DNA of 64,000 bases from Aliiglaciecola sp. M165 (GCF_007197995.1 NZ_VKKH01000008.1:186001-250000); one strand, 5' to 3'. Positions 9,341-18,162 are shown, numbered from the stretch's first letter. Translations and numbers: made by a program. Notes: a model not told the origin generated them from the letters alone.

Positions 9341-9733
9341 GGCTGTTTCGCGGCCGCTTTATCAGTGCAATTCTTACATTTTTTTACGATAACAAATTCT
9401 TAAAAATCTAAACTTTACAATGCCTTATACGAAGTTGAGCTGATCTGTTAACAAAATACTTACACATTAAACGTTTTTTGTTACACAAAAAAACACTTAA
9501 CTCTCTATTTTAAAAAGAGTTTTTAAGTCTGGAGAGTTGTTTTTTTGGTGAATTCAATCTATAACTAAAAATGTTATGAGCAGTCTTTGAATTATTCATA
9601 GGTAGTAGGCCTCGCTGATCACATGGAATTTTAATGGAGAGTTATCTAAGGATCGCTTTCCATTTTGCGCAAGGTCATTGTCAATGCAACGTTGATAATG
9701 AAACACCAAAAAATAATAAATTGGGAACAACAC
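9341..9733 (+). promoter_or_regulatory. Long leader region upstream of a TonB-dependent receptor
   Basis: No gene is evident in these 393 bases. At 9495-9546 there are overlapping inverted repeats. ACTTA/ACTCT (from 9495) can pair with AGAGT...TAAGT (to 9529), while AACTCTC (9499-9505) can instead pair with GAGAGTT (9532-9538), which runs into seven T. The second fold would look like a weak terminator, so an attenuation-type leader is possible but unproven. Confidence 0.3.
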
Positions 9734-12325
9734 ATGAAAAACAAGATCTCTAAGCTCAGTAGCAGTATACGACTGTCTATCGCGCTAGGCGCAGCTATGA
9801 CTGTCGGATTTCAGGGAACAGCATTGGCACAGGACGTCACAGACGAAACCGCCAGTGTTGAAAAAATTGCCATTGTTGGTACACGTTCGGCACCTCGTTC
9901 TGTAGGTGAGTCGGCAGTACCTATCGATATTATCAGTGCTGAAGAATTTAAAAGCACAGGCTCTACAGATATTACCACTATGATGCAGGCAGCTGTGCCT
10001 TCGTTCAACGTAAACGACCAACCTATTAACGATGCCTCTACGCTTGTTCGCCCAGCAAACCTGCGCGGGTTAGCACCGGATCACACCTTGATACTTGTAA
10101 ATGGTAAGCGTCGCCACCGCTCTGCGGTTATTACGTTTTTGGGTGGACAAATTTCTGATGGCGCACAAGGCCCGGACATCTCGGTGATCCCTTCTGTCGC
10201 CTTAAAACAAGTCGAAGTACTGCGTGACGGCGCTGCCGCCCAATATGGTTCGGATGCGATCGCTGGCGTAATCAACTTTGCGCTAAAAGATGATGCGGAA
10301 GGTGGCTCGGTTGAATTCAATACTGGCCGATACTATGAAGGTGATGGTGATGCTTTCATGTTAGCGGGTAACGTGGGTGTTGCACTAACAGATGATGGCT
10401 TCGCTAATTTCTCTGTGGAATATCGTACTTCTGATCCAACATCTCGCAGTGTACAACGTGATGACGCCGCAGCCTTGATAGCGGGTGGGAACACCTTTGT
10501 GGCTGATCCTGCACAAATATGGGGAAGCCCAGAAATCGTTGATGACCTGAAATTTTTTGCCAATATGGGCTTAGATCTCGGCGACAACAAAGAGGCCTAT
10601 TTGTTTGGTAACTATGCCAGACGAGAAGTCGAAGGTGGTTTCTACTTCCGTAACCCTCACAACCGTGGTGGTGTAAATGACGGTGGTACAAATGAAGACG
10701 GTGAGCAATTGCTGTTGGTTGGCGATTTAACCTCTGATATGTCAGGTAATTGTCCAACGGATATTGTTGTTGGAAGTAATGTGTTGGAAAATCCAACGTA
10801 CATTTCTGACGTTGCAAACAATCCAGATTGTTTCGCGTTTAACGAAATGTTCCCTGGCGGTTTCACACCTAGATTTGGTGGTATCGTAACAGATGCTTCA
10901 ATCGTGGCGGGTACGCGTGGCACCCTTGATAATGACGTTAATTACGACGTCAGTGGTTATTTTGGTAACAACGAGATTGAATATGCAATCAGCAATACCA
11001 TTAACCCGTCGCTTGGACCGGACACTCCTACATCATTTAAACCTGGTCGTTATATTCAAACAGAAGCTAGCTTCAACGTTGACGTAAACAAATCGTTTGA
11101 TGTGGGTATGGAGGAGCCTTTATTCCTGGCAGGTGGTCTTGAATACCGCTATGAAGCGTTTGAAGCCATTGCGGGAGATCCGAAATCTTACGAAGTAGGT
11201 CCATTAGCAGCCCAAGGGTTTGGTATTGGCTCTAATGGTTTCCCAGGACTAGCCGCAAGATTCCAAGGCAAAGACAGTCGTAACAGTGTGGCGCTTTATG
11301 TTGACTCGGAGTTGTATCTAACCGAAGACTTCATGGTGGGTGCTGCAATACGCTTCGAGGATTTTACTGATTTTGGTAATACCACCAAAGGTAAATTCTC
11401 TGCGCGTTATCAAGCGTCAGACACTATTGCTTTGCGTGGTGCTGTGGCAACTGGTTTTAAAGCACCTACCATTGGTCAATCGAATGTACGTAACGTAACA
11501 ACCGCATTCTCTGCAGCAGGTTTGGTAGATAGAGCAACCTTGCCACCTTCTGATCCCATTGCGATTCAAAAAGGCGCGACACCACTCGAGCCGGAAGAGT
11601 CTACCAGTTATAGCTTTGGTTTAGTGGGTGAGTTCGACAACGGTCTGTTTGTGACAATCGATTACTTCAATATTGAACTTGAAGATCGTATCAGTACCAC
11701 TTCAGGTATCCAGTTGACTGACGCAGACATTGCAGCACTTTTAGCCCAAGGCGTAACGGATGCGTCAAGTTTCAGCGAAGTTAGCTTCTTTACTAACGAC
11801 TTTGCGACGACAACCCAGGGTATTGATTTAGTTGCAAATTACAATGCAGAAATGTTTGGTGGCGACACCGTATTCTCATTGGCTGCAAACTGGACGGATA
11901 CGCAAGTTGATGACGTGAAAACCTTTGAAGTGAATGGCGAAGAAGTTAAAAACATTTCTGACACCCGTATTCGCATGATTGAAGACAACTTGCCTGAATA
12001 TCGTTTCAGTCTTACCGCCAATCACACTAATGGTGATTGGAGATTCTTGACTCGTGTTAATTACTTTGGCGAGATCTTCGAAGATCACATCGACGCAGGT
12101 TTGCCAATCGAAGAAGTGAGCTCTGAGATCACCGTTGATATAGAAGTGGGTTATCACTTGAACGAAAATTTTGTGCTGACTGTTGGTGCAAGAAACGCGT
12201 TTGATAATACCCCTGACGAAAACGTTTTATACGATACCGAAGTCGCTGGTTCTCAGTATCCAACCACTTCACCTATCGGTATAAACGGTGGTTATTACTA
12301 TCTTAAAGGTGTTTACAGCTTCTAA
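9734..12325 (+). CDS. TonB-dependent outer-membrane receptor
   Basis: About 863 residues: signal peptide ending near GTALA, a plug domain beginning EKIAIVGTRSAPRSVGES with PANLRGLAPDHTLILVNGKR and VEVLRDGAAAQYGSDAIAGVINF, then a beta-barrel ending in YYLKGVYSF with the terminal Phe needed for barrel assembly. It imports a scarce ligand across the outer membrane using TonB energy; the ligand is unknown. The IVGTRSAPRS stretch is the VTGSR-like segment often found before the plug. I chose the ATG at 9734 (signal peptide directly after it) over upstream in-frame ATG/TTG codons. Confidence 0.9.
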   Translation: MKNKISKLSSSIRLSIALGAAMTVGFQGTALAQDVTDETASVEKIAIVGTRSAPRSVGESAVPIDIISAEEFKSTGSTDITTMMQAAVPSFNVNDQPINDASTLVRPANLRGLAPDHTLILVNGKRRHRSAVITFLGGQISDGAQGPDISVIPSVALKQVEVLRDGAAAQYGSDAIAGVINFALKDDAEGGSVEFNTGRYYEGDGDAFMLAGNVGVALTDDGFANFSVEYRTSDPTSRSVQRDDAAALIAGGNTFVADPAQIWGSPEIVDDLKFFANMGLDLGDNKEAYLFGNYARREVEGGFYFRNPHNRGGVNDGGTNEDGEQLLLVGDLTSDMSGNCPTDIVVGSNVLENPTYISDVANNPDCFAFNEMFPGGFTPRFGGIVTDASIVAGTRGTLDNDVNYDVSGYFGNNEIEYAISNTINPSLGPDTPTSFKPGRYIQTEASFNVDVNKSFDVGMEEPLFLAGGLEYRYEAFEAIAGDPKSYEVGPLAAQGFGIGSNGFPGLAARFQGKDSRNSVALYVDSELYLTEDFMVGAAIRFEDFTDFGNTTKGKFSARYQASDTIALRGAVATGFKAPTIGQSNVRNVTTAFSAAGLVDRATLPPSDPIAIQKGATPLEPEESTSYSFGLVGEFDNGLFVTIDYFNIELEDRISTTSGIQLTDADIAALLAQGVTDASSFSEVSFFTNDFATTTQGIDLVANYNAEMFGGDTVFSLAANWTDTQVDDVKTFEVNGEEVKNISDTRIRMIEDNLPEYRFSLTANHTNGDWRFLTRVNYFGEIFEDHIDAGLPIEEVSSEITVDIEVGYHLNENFVLTVGARNAFDNTPDENVLYDTEVAGSQYPTTSPIGINGGYYYLKGVYSF

Positions 12326-12347
12326 GAAATAGCACTAATCAATTGTA

Positions 12348-12375
12348 GAGCCGGTCTTAGTGACCGGCTTTTTTT
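12348..12375 (+). terminator. Rho-independent terminator after the receptor
   Basis: The stem AGCCGGTC / GACCGGCT with a short loop is followed by seven T, about 25 bp past the stop. Confidence 0.9.
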
Positions 12376-12416
12376 GTTTTAACTTATTGTGAATGGCGCA
12401 AGCGGCAAGATTCGAG

Positions 12417-12791
12417 TTATTTGCTAATAGCCATATCATCATTAAGAACTAAATTTGATGACGCGATTGCTGAGCCACAGTGTTTTTCAATATCGTCAAT
12501 CTTCATATAAAGCATTTGATCAAATTCTCCGCTTGCTATGGCTTTACGGCTCGAAAATTCTCCTGCGATTAAATTAAAAATAATAGAGGTTGGCAATATG
12601 GACGCAATCCCATTGGCGATTTTTTCTGAGGTCGACGCCTTTTCAGCTTTGAGCATTTTAATGTCGCTGTGTGCATTGGCACAGTTAATTTGCCGATCCA
12701 GTTGGGCCTGAACCATATGGTGGCGATCTACGGCTGATGCGCAGCCAGACAACATGACTACTGACACAATTAAACCCATTTTCAAGTTCAT
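12417..12791 (-). CDS. Small putative lipoprotein of unknown function
   Basis: A 124-residue protein. MNLKMGLIVSVVMLSGCAS is a lipoprotein signal with lipobox LSGC, so Cys17 should be acylated. The mature part has a charged helix (KMLKAEKASTSEKIANGIAS), then a hydrophobic patch SILPTSIIFNLIAGEF, and two further Cys residues. I do not recognise a family. The start at 12791 has GGAAA nine bases upstream; a longer reading from 12863 would bury the signal. It is convergent with the receptor gene and isolated. Confidence 0.65.
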   Translation of the reverse strand: MNLKMGLIVSVVMLSGCASAVDRHHMVQAQLDRQINCANAHSDIKMLKAEKASTSEKIANGIASILPTSIIFNLIAGEFSSRKAIASGEFDQMLYMKIDDIEKHCGSAIASSNLVLNDDMAISK

Positions 12792-13010
12792 AATCGATGT
12801 TTCCAAAATTGACCAGAATTTGAACACTATAGAAATCTTTCTGACAAGAAAAGAGCACAACATGCATTGTTAGGAAAACGTCACAAGGTGGATACTTTTG
12901 TTAGAAACCCGGACTAATTGTGAGACTTTCAGGCAATAAATCTCTCGTTTTATGTGTCATGTGCTAGGGTAAAAAATAGACAAAACAAATTATTCTCTCT
13001 AGGAGGCTCC

Positions 13011-13649
13011 ATGAGCCAAATCGCCGTAAATAAAGTTTTTGATTATCGAGCGTTGCGATTACTCGTCGGGATCATTGCGTTAGCAATCCCATTTGTCGTG
13101 TGGTGGATCTCTAATGTCTATTTAACATCGATAAGCGCGTCATATTATACCGACGCACGAGATGCGTTTGTCGGTATGTTATTTGTGGTGGGCGCGTTCT
13201 TGTGGGCCTACAACGGGCATAGCCAAAAACAGAAATTGGCGAGTAAGGTCGCCGCGGTTTCAGCCATCGGCGTCGCATTATTTCCGACTACCTGTGATAC
13301 CTGCACGTCTAGCACCACCGGCACATTGCACTACATATTTGCTGCAGTGTTATTCATTATATTGACGGTATTTTGTTTTGTGTTTTTTCAAAAGGATATT
13401 AAAGGTCAAGGCGGCGAAAAAGGCCGTCGTAGTAAGATATATTTTGCCTGTGGTGTCTTAATGGTGCTTGCAATGTTGATCTTAGCCTCTCAGCTAGTTA
13501 TTGATTTCGAAGAAAAGTTTGGGTGGACGAGAGTGACGTTTTGGGCAGAGGCTTTGGCCCTGGGTGCATTTGGAGTTGCGTGGATTGTTGCGGGCAAATT
13601 CCTGCCAGGATTAGCATCAGATAAAGAGCGTTTAACGCTATTTAACTGA
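13011..13649 (+). CDS. Integral membrane protein of unknown function
   Basis: A 212-residue protein with about six hydrophobic helices and almost no soluble domain. A conserved-looking loop SISASYYTDARDAFVGMLF after the first helix resembles motifs in uncharacterised DUF998-like membrane proteins. A later loop has two close Cys residues in FPTTCDTCTSS. The start is well fixed by AGGAGG five bases before the ATG. The gene converges on the dUTPase and shares a hairpin with it. No function can be assigned. Confidence 0.75.
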   Translation: MSQIAVNKVFDYRALRLLVGIIALAIPFVVWWISNVYLTSISASYYTDARDAFVGMLFVVGAFLWAYNGHSQKQKLASKVAAVSAIGVALFPTTCDTCTSSTTGTLHYIFAAVLFIILTVFCFVFFQKDIKGQGGEKGRRSKIYFACGVLMVLAMLILASQLVIDFEEKFGWTRVTFWAEALALGAFGVAWIVAGKFLPGLASDKERLTLFN

Positions 13650-13693
13650 TGCTTGGCTTGAGTCAGGCTATTTAGTTAACAATGTAAAGTTGA

Positions 13694-13714
13694 GCCTGGA
13701 TTGATAATCCAGGC
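13694..13714. terminator. Hairpin between convergent genes
   Basis: GCCTGGATT-GAT-AATCCAGGC is a perfect 9 bp stem with a 3-base loop. It lies between the stop of the membrane protein and the stop of dUTPase and may end both transcripts, but a strong T run is lacking. Confidence 0.55.
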
Positions 13715-13720
13715 GACATT

Positions 13721-14377
13721 TTACAAATTAGGGTAACGTTGTTGTAGGCCGACATAGAGCTGCTCACTATAGTCATTCAGCGAAATGTCTAGTTCATCAA
13801 GAACGTCCACCAAATGTTCGTTATCCTCTCTTCCATGCCAAATTTTGATGTAGGTACCGTCTTTATAGCCATTATCTTGTCTAAAGAAATTAAGCACATT
13901 TTTACCGACATATTGACGATATAACTCGTTAGCATCCATTTGGGCTTGCTCAACAATTTTCATAAACAGCGGGACAGAAAATCTTTTTGCTGCGCACAAC
14001 CCTGCCATCAATTCCAAGTTATCAAGTATATGCTGTTGGTTAAAGTGGTATTCTTTTCCGTCAAAAACCACAGTATCTTTGCCATCTGAGAGCTCATTCG
14101 CAATCGTATTTGCGGATTTTTGAATATCACCACCAAAGTCGATAATGATTGCGGAAAGTGCAAAATGCCAAATATCGACAAGCTCCATCTGCAATTGGGG
14201 TAGGTCTTTTTGTTGGGCTTTCCACCATTTCCATCCATGGTGCTCTATTCCTTCAACCGCTTCTATCATTGCTGCTCGCAAGTACTGGTATCCAGCGGCC
14301 AGCCATTCGGGATTGACCTTTTTGTTCATTTTGTCTTGCAAGTTAAGCATGGTATCGAGTTGAGTTATAGAAAGCAT
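13721..14377 (-). CDS. Dimeric (all-alpha) dUTP diphosphatase
   Basis: A 218-residue enzyme of the dUTPase-2/MazG-like all-alpha family, which hydrolyses dUTP to dUMP and pyrophosphate to keep uracil out of DNA. Recognised by the acidic helix pair EAVEGIEHHGWKWWK and ELVDIWHFALS, which binds Mg, and by NVLNFFRQDNGYKDGTYIKI and WHGREDNEHL near the C-terminus. The start at 14377 follows a GAGG site; a codon four residues earlier is also possible. This is not the trimeric Dut of Escherichia coli. Similar enzymes occur in phages and in marine gammaproteobacteria; nothing around it suggests a prophage. Confidence 0.85.
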   Translation of the reverse strand: MLSITQLDTMLNLQDKMNKKVNPEWLAAGYQYLRAAMIEAVEGIEHHGWKWWKAQQKDLPQLQMELVDIWHFALSAIIIDFGGDIQKSANTIANELSDGKDTVVFDGKEYHFNQQHILDNLELMAGLCAAKRFSVPLFMKIVEQAQMDANELYRQYVGKNVLNFFRQDNGYKDGTYIKIWHGREDNEHLVDVLDELDISLNDYSEQLYVGLQQRYPNL

Positions 14378-14527
14378 TGGAAACCTCATATTAGAATCTG
14401 AGAGCAAGTTTACTGGATCCTGATATTGAGGCAATGGCCTAACCCATAATTCCTAGCAATAATCTGAAAATTCGTTTGCCTTGGATTTCAAGTCATTAAT
14501 ATTTAATAATTTTTATTCAAAAAACGG

Positions 14528-14587
14528 TTGACTGCTACGAACAATTTCGTATAAGTTTGAATTATCTACTATACTTTTAGTAGATAA
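14528..14587 (+). promoter_or_regulatory. Promoter with a dyad operator ahead of the small lipoprotein / blaI unit
   Basis: TTGACT (14528-14533) and TATAAG (14550-14555), 16 bp apart, form a good sigma-70 promoter. Seven bases further is a perfect 10 bp inverted repeat TTATCTACTA (14562-14571) / TAGTAGATAA (14578-14587) with a 6-base gap. TACTA...TAGTA dyads resemble the operators bound by BlaI/MecI repressors, one of which is encoded 390 bp downstream. Confidence 0.6.
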
Positions 14588-14657
14588 GTTTACTCACTAT
14601 CCAGGAAGGTTGCTCGGGCGATAGGCCAAGCAGTCGAGAATTTAGGAATCGAATTAA

Positions 14658-14828
14658 ATGAAATTTAAACTTATCTTGCTTTGCGTAATTGCGCTGGTTG
14701 CTACATCCGCTTGTAAATCTACATCGAACACGAACACTGCAGCGGAAAAATCGAGCAAAACAAAAGCCAGTCAAAGCGCCGATCTTTGTAATCAAAATAC
14801 GGGATCACGTTTAAAGAAGAAATGCTAA
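14658..14828 (+). CDS. Small lipoprotein with a C-terminal TGSR motif
   Basis: A 56-residue reading frame. MKFKLILLCVIALVATSACK is a lipoprotein signal with lipobox TSAC, predicting a mature peptide of only 38 residues. That peptide is Ser/Thr/Lys-rich and ends CNQNTGSRLKKKC, with two Cys that could form a disulfide around TGSR. An AGGA site lies about ten bases upstream, and a good promoter with a dyad precedes it. A similar TGSR sequence ends the M56 protein two genes downstream. Function unknown; I infer it is part of the BlaI/M56 unit. Confidence 0.6.
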   Translation: MKFKLILLCVIALVATSACKSTSNTNTAAEKSSKTKASQSADLCNQNTGSRLKKKC

Positions 14829-14900
14829 TTGCATTGACGCAGTAAGTGCAGTTATTCTGTACTTATTGCAATCTCGTTATTGTCACTGAGAACGAGAAAA

Positions 14901-14960
14901 TTAGGTTAGTCTCATAATTGCTGTTTTGCATAACCTAAACCACTATGTGACCATAGGTCA
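14901..14960 (+). promoter_or_regulatory. Inverted repeats upstream of blaI
   Basis: TTAGGTTA (14901-14908) and TAACCTAA (14931-14938) form an 8 bp inverted repeat 22 bp apart. TGACC-ATA-GGTCA (14948-14960) is a second small palindrome just before the ribosome site. An imperfect hairpin also follows the lipoprotein stop (about 14839-14869). These could be operator or attenuator elements. Confidence 0.35.
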
Positions 14961-14974
14961 TCCAGGAGCATAGA

Positions 14975-15358
14975 ATGGACAAGAACAAAACAGTTCCCAC
15001 AGCTGCAGAATTAGAATTATTAAAAATTTTGTGGGGAATGGAACCTGCGACAGTTAGGCAGGTTCACGAGGCGGTCATTTCACGCCACAATGCTGCCTAC
15101 ACCACAACCTTAAAAATGTTTCAAATCATGCATGAGAAAGGCTTTGTGCGACGCGACGAGAGTACTCGTGCACACGTCTACACAGCTATTTACAGTCAAG
15201 AACAAACTCAAAGCTCTATTATTAAAGATATGCTTGCAAAAGCATTTGGTGGTTCGAAGTTTGACTTGGTAGTGCGTGCTTTGGGTGATTCAACCAGTTC
15301 TGACGAGATTGCCGAAATCAGACAATTATTAGATTCACTAGAGAAGAAACAAAAATAA
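14975..15358 (+). CDS. BlaI/MecI/CopY-family transcriptional repressor
   Basis: A 127-residue winged-helix regulator. The N-terminal domain reads AAELELLKILWGMEPATVRQ then YTTTLKMFQIMHEKGFVRRD, the standard BlaI recognition region. The C-terminal helical part (about residues 75-127) dimerises and is the segment normally cleaved by the partner protease. A CAGGAG ribosome site precedes the ATG. It lies 10 bp upstream of the M56 peptidase gene, the classical repressor-sensor pairing. No beta-lactamase gene is near, so the regulated function is something else. Confidence 0.92.
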   Translation: MDKNKTVPTAAELELLKILWGMEPATVRQVHEAVISRHNAAYTTTLKMFQIMHEKGFVRRDESTRAHVYTAIYSQEQTQSSIIKDMLAKAFGGSKFDLVVRALGDSTSSDEIAEIRQLLDSLEKKQK

Positions 15359-15368
15359 GGAGGCTGAA

Positions 15369-17297
15369 ATGGAGTTGTTCGCTTTTCTTTTAGATAGCCC
15401 AGTTATTAATGCGCTCGCAATGTCTTTGCTGCATTTCTTGTGGCAGGGGCTGCTTATTGCTTTTACATTGTATCTTGCGCTGCAGGTGGTAAGTAAGCGT
15501 CAATCAGAATTGCGTTACGTTGTTTCTCTTGGCGCTATGGCCATGTGTGTGGTGGTGCCCATTTGTACTTTCTTATGGGTTTATCAACCCGTTACAACAG
15601 TCTCAGCGGACCAACTGTCGCCTATTGTATTGGCAAGTATGTCCGGAGAAATCTCCGCCTCGTCGAGTTTGCACCTCCTTAGTTGGGAAAACGTCCTGTC
15701 ATTAATGTCGGTGCTGTGGATGGTGGGTGTTGTTTATCTGAGTGCGCATCTCATATTTGAACTAATCAGTGTTTATCAGTTGCCGAAAAAACATGTGACT
15801 CAACCCGACAAAGATATGCAAGTGTTGTTTGACAAATTAGTGAATCGCTTGCAGGTCAATAAGCTTACGCGGTTGTTGATTTCGTTGAAAGCAGAAGTGC
15901 CTATGGTGGTTGGATTCATCAAACCCGTTGTTCTTGTGCCTTTCACCATGGCCAGTGGGTTAACGTCGGCACAACTAGAGATGCTTTTGGCACACGAATT
16001 AGCACATGTTAAGCGTCATGATTACTTAATTAATTTTTTCCAGACACTGGCAGAAATTTTGTTATTTTTCCATCCAATTGTGAAGTGGATATCAGACCAA
16101 ATTCGTATTGAACGAGAATACTGTTGTGATGATATCGCCGTGCACACGTGTGGCAATGCCAAAGCTTATGCCACAGCACTAACTGATGCAGAATCAATCC
16201 GCAGTCAACACATTCCGCAGCTAGCTATGGCTGCAACCGGCGGAGACTTAAAAGGTCGCGTTGTTCGCATGATAGAACATACCGACTGTGCCAATAAATA
16301 TTCTCGCAGTTGGCACAGCATGGTGTTGGCCGCACTCGTTGCGATTACTATGGCATTCATGTTGTTTTCAGCTCATGCAGGGTACCAGACAAGAGTGTCT
16401 GAAGTATTGCACGATGAAGTGGTCGAAAAAGAAGTGATTATCCGACTGGAACGCAATATTGCCAGTAAAAAGCTACCTCCAAATCAAACTGATGCGACGG
16501 CATCAATTGAAGGGCCTGCCAAGGTTGCCGTCTCTCAACCTATAATAAAACCAGTTGCAACAACGAAAGCTGAAAAACCTAGTACGTCTGCCAATCAAAT
16601 CGACGTCGTTGATTCGTCGAAACAAAATCCAGAGAGTACAGAAGTTGTTGTTAAAGCTAAAAACATTACTGATAAAAATATCGAACATGGATCGATAAAA
16701 TCAACTGAGCCAGCGATAACTGAAAATCAGACAGTGGCAACGGGTCTGTCTGAGCAAAGTCAAACGAGTGTCGAACAAGGCCTAGCAGTGATGCAAAGTG
16801 ATATATCTTCTGACAATGAAGCACTCGTCCAAGATGTTGAAGTTGTTGAACAACTGACTTCCACTGATACCGCTGAAAATGGCGTTGATGTTAGGAGCGT
16901 TGAAAATTCGCCGATGAATACTGATGTCGCACAAAGTGTGCAGGTTGTGCAGCAGACATTGCTCTCAATTGTTGCTCCTAATTTGGTTCGCAATGCACGT
17001 CCTAATTACCCCAGAACTGCCATTGCAAGAGGGACTGAAGCCGATGTTAAGGTGTCTTTTGTAGTCACCAAAAGTGGTCGAGTAGAAGAGATAGAGTTTG
17101 AGAGAAATGTGCCTGGTTATTTCAAGCGCTCAGTTCGTAAGGCCCTTAAACACTGGCGTTTTAAACCCGGTTCTATTGATGGCAAAGCCACCGAAATGAC
17201 TCTTACGCGTATTTTCTCGTTTACTGACCCGGATGCGAAAATCACCGACGAAACGTCTTTACGTGTCACAGGTTCAAGAATAGCGAAGCAAATCTGA
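15369..17297 (+). CDS. M56 (BlaR1-like) membrane metallopeptidase with a TonB C-terminal domain
   Basis: A 642-residue protein. Residues 1-330 hold four or so transmembrane helices and the M56 zinc site LLAHELAHVKRHD (HExxH about 209-213) with a downstream Glu in IEREYCCDD. Residues 345-530 are a low-complexity periplasmic linker rich in Ser, Thr, Val and acidic residues. Residues 545-625 form a TonB-C domain (RPNYPRTAIARGTEADVKVSF, ALKHWRFKPGSIDGK). The protein ends LRVTGSRIAKQI. By analogy it senses an envelope signal and cleaves the BlaI-type repressor; the TonB domain replaces the penicillin-binding sensor of true BlaR1. AAGGAGG precedes the ATG. Confidence 0.9.
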   Translation: MELFAFLLDSPVINALAMSLLHFLWQGLLIAFTLYLALQVVSKRQSELRYVVSLGAMAMCVVVPICTFLWVYQPVTTVSADQLSPIVLASMSGEISASSSLHLLSWENVLSLMSVLWMVGVVYLSAHLIFELISVYQLPKKHVTQPDKDMQVLFDKLVNRLQVNKLTRLLISLKAEVPMVVGFIKPVVLVPFTMASGLTSAQLEMLLAHELAHVKRHDYLINFFQTLAEILLFFHPIVKWISDQIRIEREYCCDDIAVHTCGNAKAYATALTDAESIRSQHIPQLAMAATGGDLKGRVVRMIEHTDCANKYSRSWHSMVLAALVAITMAFMLFSAHAGYQTRVSEVLHDEVVEKEVIIRLERNIASKKLPPNQTDATASIEGPAKVAVSQPIIKPVATTKAEKPSTSANQIDVVDSSKQNPESTEVVVKAKNITDKNIEHGSIKSTEPAITENQTVATGLSEQSQTSVEQGLAVMQSDISSDNEALVQDVEVVEQLTSTDTAENGVDVRSVENSPMNTDVAQSVQVVQQTLLSIVAPNLVRNARPNYPRTAIARGTEADVKVSFVVTKSGRVEEIEFERNVPGYFKRSVRKALKHWRFKPGSIDGKATEMTLTRIFSFTDPDAKITDETSLRVTGSRIAKQI

Positions 17298-17333
17298 GCA
17301 AAAAGACTGAAATACATCTTTTAGCCGACTGCT

Positions 17334-17385
17334 AGCCAATGAATACCCATCAGTTAAGCCACTAACCGAATGGTATTCATTGGCT
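17334..17385. repeat. Long intergenic hairpin
   Basis: AGCCAATGAATACC (17334-17347) and GGTATTCATTGGCT (17372-17385) are a perfect 14 bp inverted repeat with a 24-base loop, 36 bp past the M56 stop. There is no T run, so it is not a classical terminator. It may stabilise the mRNA end or be a regulatory site for the HAD gene 178 bp away. Confidence 0.6.
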
Positions 17386-17562
17386 TACCTTATTTCGCTT
17401 CTAGCATAGGCGTCATGTCTTGTAGCACAGTTTCCCTATAAAACCCCTGGTAAATTAGACATTAATAACGCTGCATATATCAGGGTTAAGTCACGCAGAT
17501 TGTTTTCATCCAAAAAGACATGTTTTTCGTAGTAGTCAGCACAGTTGAAAAAAGGAAAACAA

Positions 17563-18162
17563 ATGCCTGGTAGCTTAATAGCTGATAATAAAACAACAAT
17601 AAAAGGGGTGATTTTCGACTTGGACGGAACACTCATGCATTCCAGTTTGGATTTTACATTTTTACGTAATCAAACTGGATGTCCTGAGAATACGGATATT
17701 CTCGATTATGTCAGTGGTTTATCACCGCGACATAAAGATCATGCCAAGCAAATCATCATTGATCATGAATTAGAAGACGCTAAATCCTCCAGTTGGATAG
17801 ATGGTGCAAAAGAATTTGTCGAGGTGCTGGCGACAAAGGGTATTCCTATGGCCATTGTCACTAGAAATTGTCGTCAAGCTGCTCAATTAAAATTGGCCTG
17901 CGAACAATCATTGATAGATATCTTGCTGACGCGAGAGGATGCACCACCGAAGCCTGACCCTACCGCATTATTGCATATTGCGAAGGTTTGGGAGTTGGAT
18001 GTTAAAGAGCTGATTTATGTTGGAGATTACCTCTATGACGTGCAGGCCGCTAACAATGCAGGAATGCGCTCTTTTCTCTATGCCCCTTCGATAAACCCTG
18101 ACTATGCTCACCAAGCGGACATTGTATTTGAACATTTCGATATTTTGCACTCGCATTTTTAA
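17563..18162 (+). CDS. HAD-superfamily phosphatase
   Basis: A 199-residue haloacid-dehalogenase-type hydrolase. Motif I is VIFDLDGTLMHSS with both catalytic Asp, motif II is the Thr in AIVTRNCRQ, motif III the Lys in APPKPDP, and motif IV YVGDYLYDVQAANNAG. A helical cap between residues about 25 and 80 places it with phosphoglycolate-phosphatase-like enzymes. The substrate cannot be named. The start is the ATG with AAAAGGA upstream; an in-frame TTG at 17545 overlaps that site. It appears to be a single-gene unit. Confidence 0.85.
   Translation: MPGSLIADNKTTIKGVIFDLDGTLMHSSLDFTFLRNQTGCPENTDILDYVSGLSPRHKDHAKQIIIDHELEDAKSSSWIDGAKEFVEVLATKGIPMAIVTRNCRQAAQLKLACEQSLIDILLTREDAPPKPDPTALLHIAKVWELDVKELIYVGDYLYDVQAANNAGMRSFLYAPSINPDYAHQADIVFEHFDILHSHF

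Noticed and set aside
10404-10817. A 137-codon minus-strand frame inside the first TonB-dependent receptor
   Set aside because: It is an antisense shadow of a well-supported coding region with His/Gln/Arg-rich, low-order composition.
14975-17297. BlaI/BlaR1 as a beta-lactamase induction system
   Set aside because: The M56 protein has a TonB-C domain instead of a penicillin-binding sensor, and no beta-lactamase gene is near. Calling it antibiotic resistance would be unsupported.
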